Shown in pieces: positions 63,921-64,000 of a stretch of 64,000 bases of DNA. A model generated the notes under the pieces. That model was not told where the DNA came from, did not search any database, and saw only the letters and a list, made by a program, of their open reading frames with translations. The position numbers were made by a program, and so were the translations under genes. Origin of the DNA: Ophiosphaerella korrae (Eukaryota; Ascomycota; Dothideomycetes; Pleosporales; Phaeosphaeriaceae); contig JALNQF010000139.1 of the NCBI GenBank assembly GCA_028456385.1, positions 54,637-118,636 on the forward strand, read 5' to 3'. The stretch's first letter is position 1. Each line of letters begins with the position of its first letter.

Positions 63921-64000
<80 letters not shown>
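63857..64000. repeat. Poly-G run at the window end, probable assembly artefact
   Basis: About 144 nearly pure G with one C (63911) and one A (63923). It interrupts the uL16m gene upstream of its last exon. Long dark-cycle G calls are a known product of two-colour sequencing, and no natural fungal repeat of this kind is known to me. Confidence 0.85.

Noticed and set aside
1..64000. CRISPR arrays, operons with Shine-Dalgarno sites, phage genes
   Set aside because: The window is eukaryotic (spliced genes, fungal families) and no regularly spaced repeats were seen.

Overview
The window looks like a nuclear scaffold from a filamentous ascomycete (Pezizomycotina; a Dothideomycete is my guess and is not proven here). 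The reasons are short GT-AG introns of about 45-190 nt with CTAAC-like branch sites, Zn2Cys6 regulators, a fungal GET2, PGA2 and Gag1-like protein, nuclear genes for mitoribosomal proteins, and scattered decayed Tc1/mariner and piggyBac transposons. I rebuilt gene models by hand by joining exons across splice sites and checking reading phase. No similarity search was run, so all family names rest on recognised motifs.

Layout. 1-5.1 kb is a graveyard of broken genes and transposons: a mariner relic, a rhodopsin-like membrane protein relic, an F-box/2EXR-like fragment, an unknown ORF and a piggyBac relic. 5.1-12.3 kb is a compact metabolic block: myo-inositol oxygenase, an aldo-keto reductase, a KduD-like short-chain dehydrogenase, a zinc polyol dehydrogenase, the stump of an inositol-dehydrogenase-like gene, and HMG-CoA lyase. 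The first four fit a route from inositol through D-glucuronate to the L-gulonate/L-idonate/5-ketogluconate intermediates, and both divergent promoters share a TCARATGCCGACG element. A large Zn2Cys6 regulator lies at 15.2-17.8 kb, followed by a 4.4 kb gene-free stretch. 22.3-33 kb carries UV-damage endonuclease UVE1, the Fe-S scaffold NFU1, a MYND protein and a lysine 2,3-aminomutase-like radical SAM enzyme. A Tc1-type element with clear terminal repeats sits at 34.0-35.3 kb. 36-40 kb holds GET2, a mitoribosomal MRP49-like gene and a secretory-pathway protein. 40.7-45.1 kb holds two tandem paralogues of an unknown family and a frame-broken unknown gene. 45.6-47.7 kb holds PGA2, CENP-S/MHF1 and a short, frame-broken Zn2Cys6 gene made of small exons.

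49.2-58.9 kb is a second functional block: a secreted GH39-like glycosidase and an intracellular GH31 alpha-xylosidase-like enzyme, divergently transcribed, then a C2H2 plus Zn2Cys6 regulator and an MFS sugar transporter. A CTCCGGTGGGG motif recurs in the GH39/GH31 and transporter promoters, suggesting one sugar-utilisation regulon. The end holds a Gag1-like gene, sphingosine-1-phosphate lyase, and mitoribosomal uL16m cut off by a run of about 144 G that is probably an assembly artefact.
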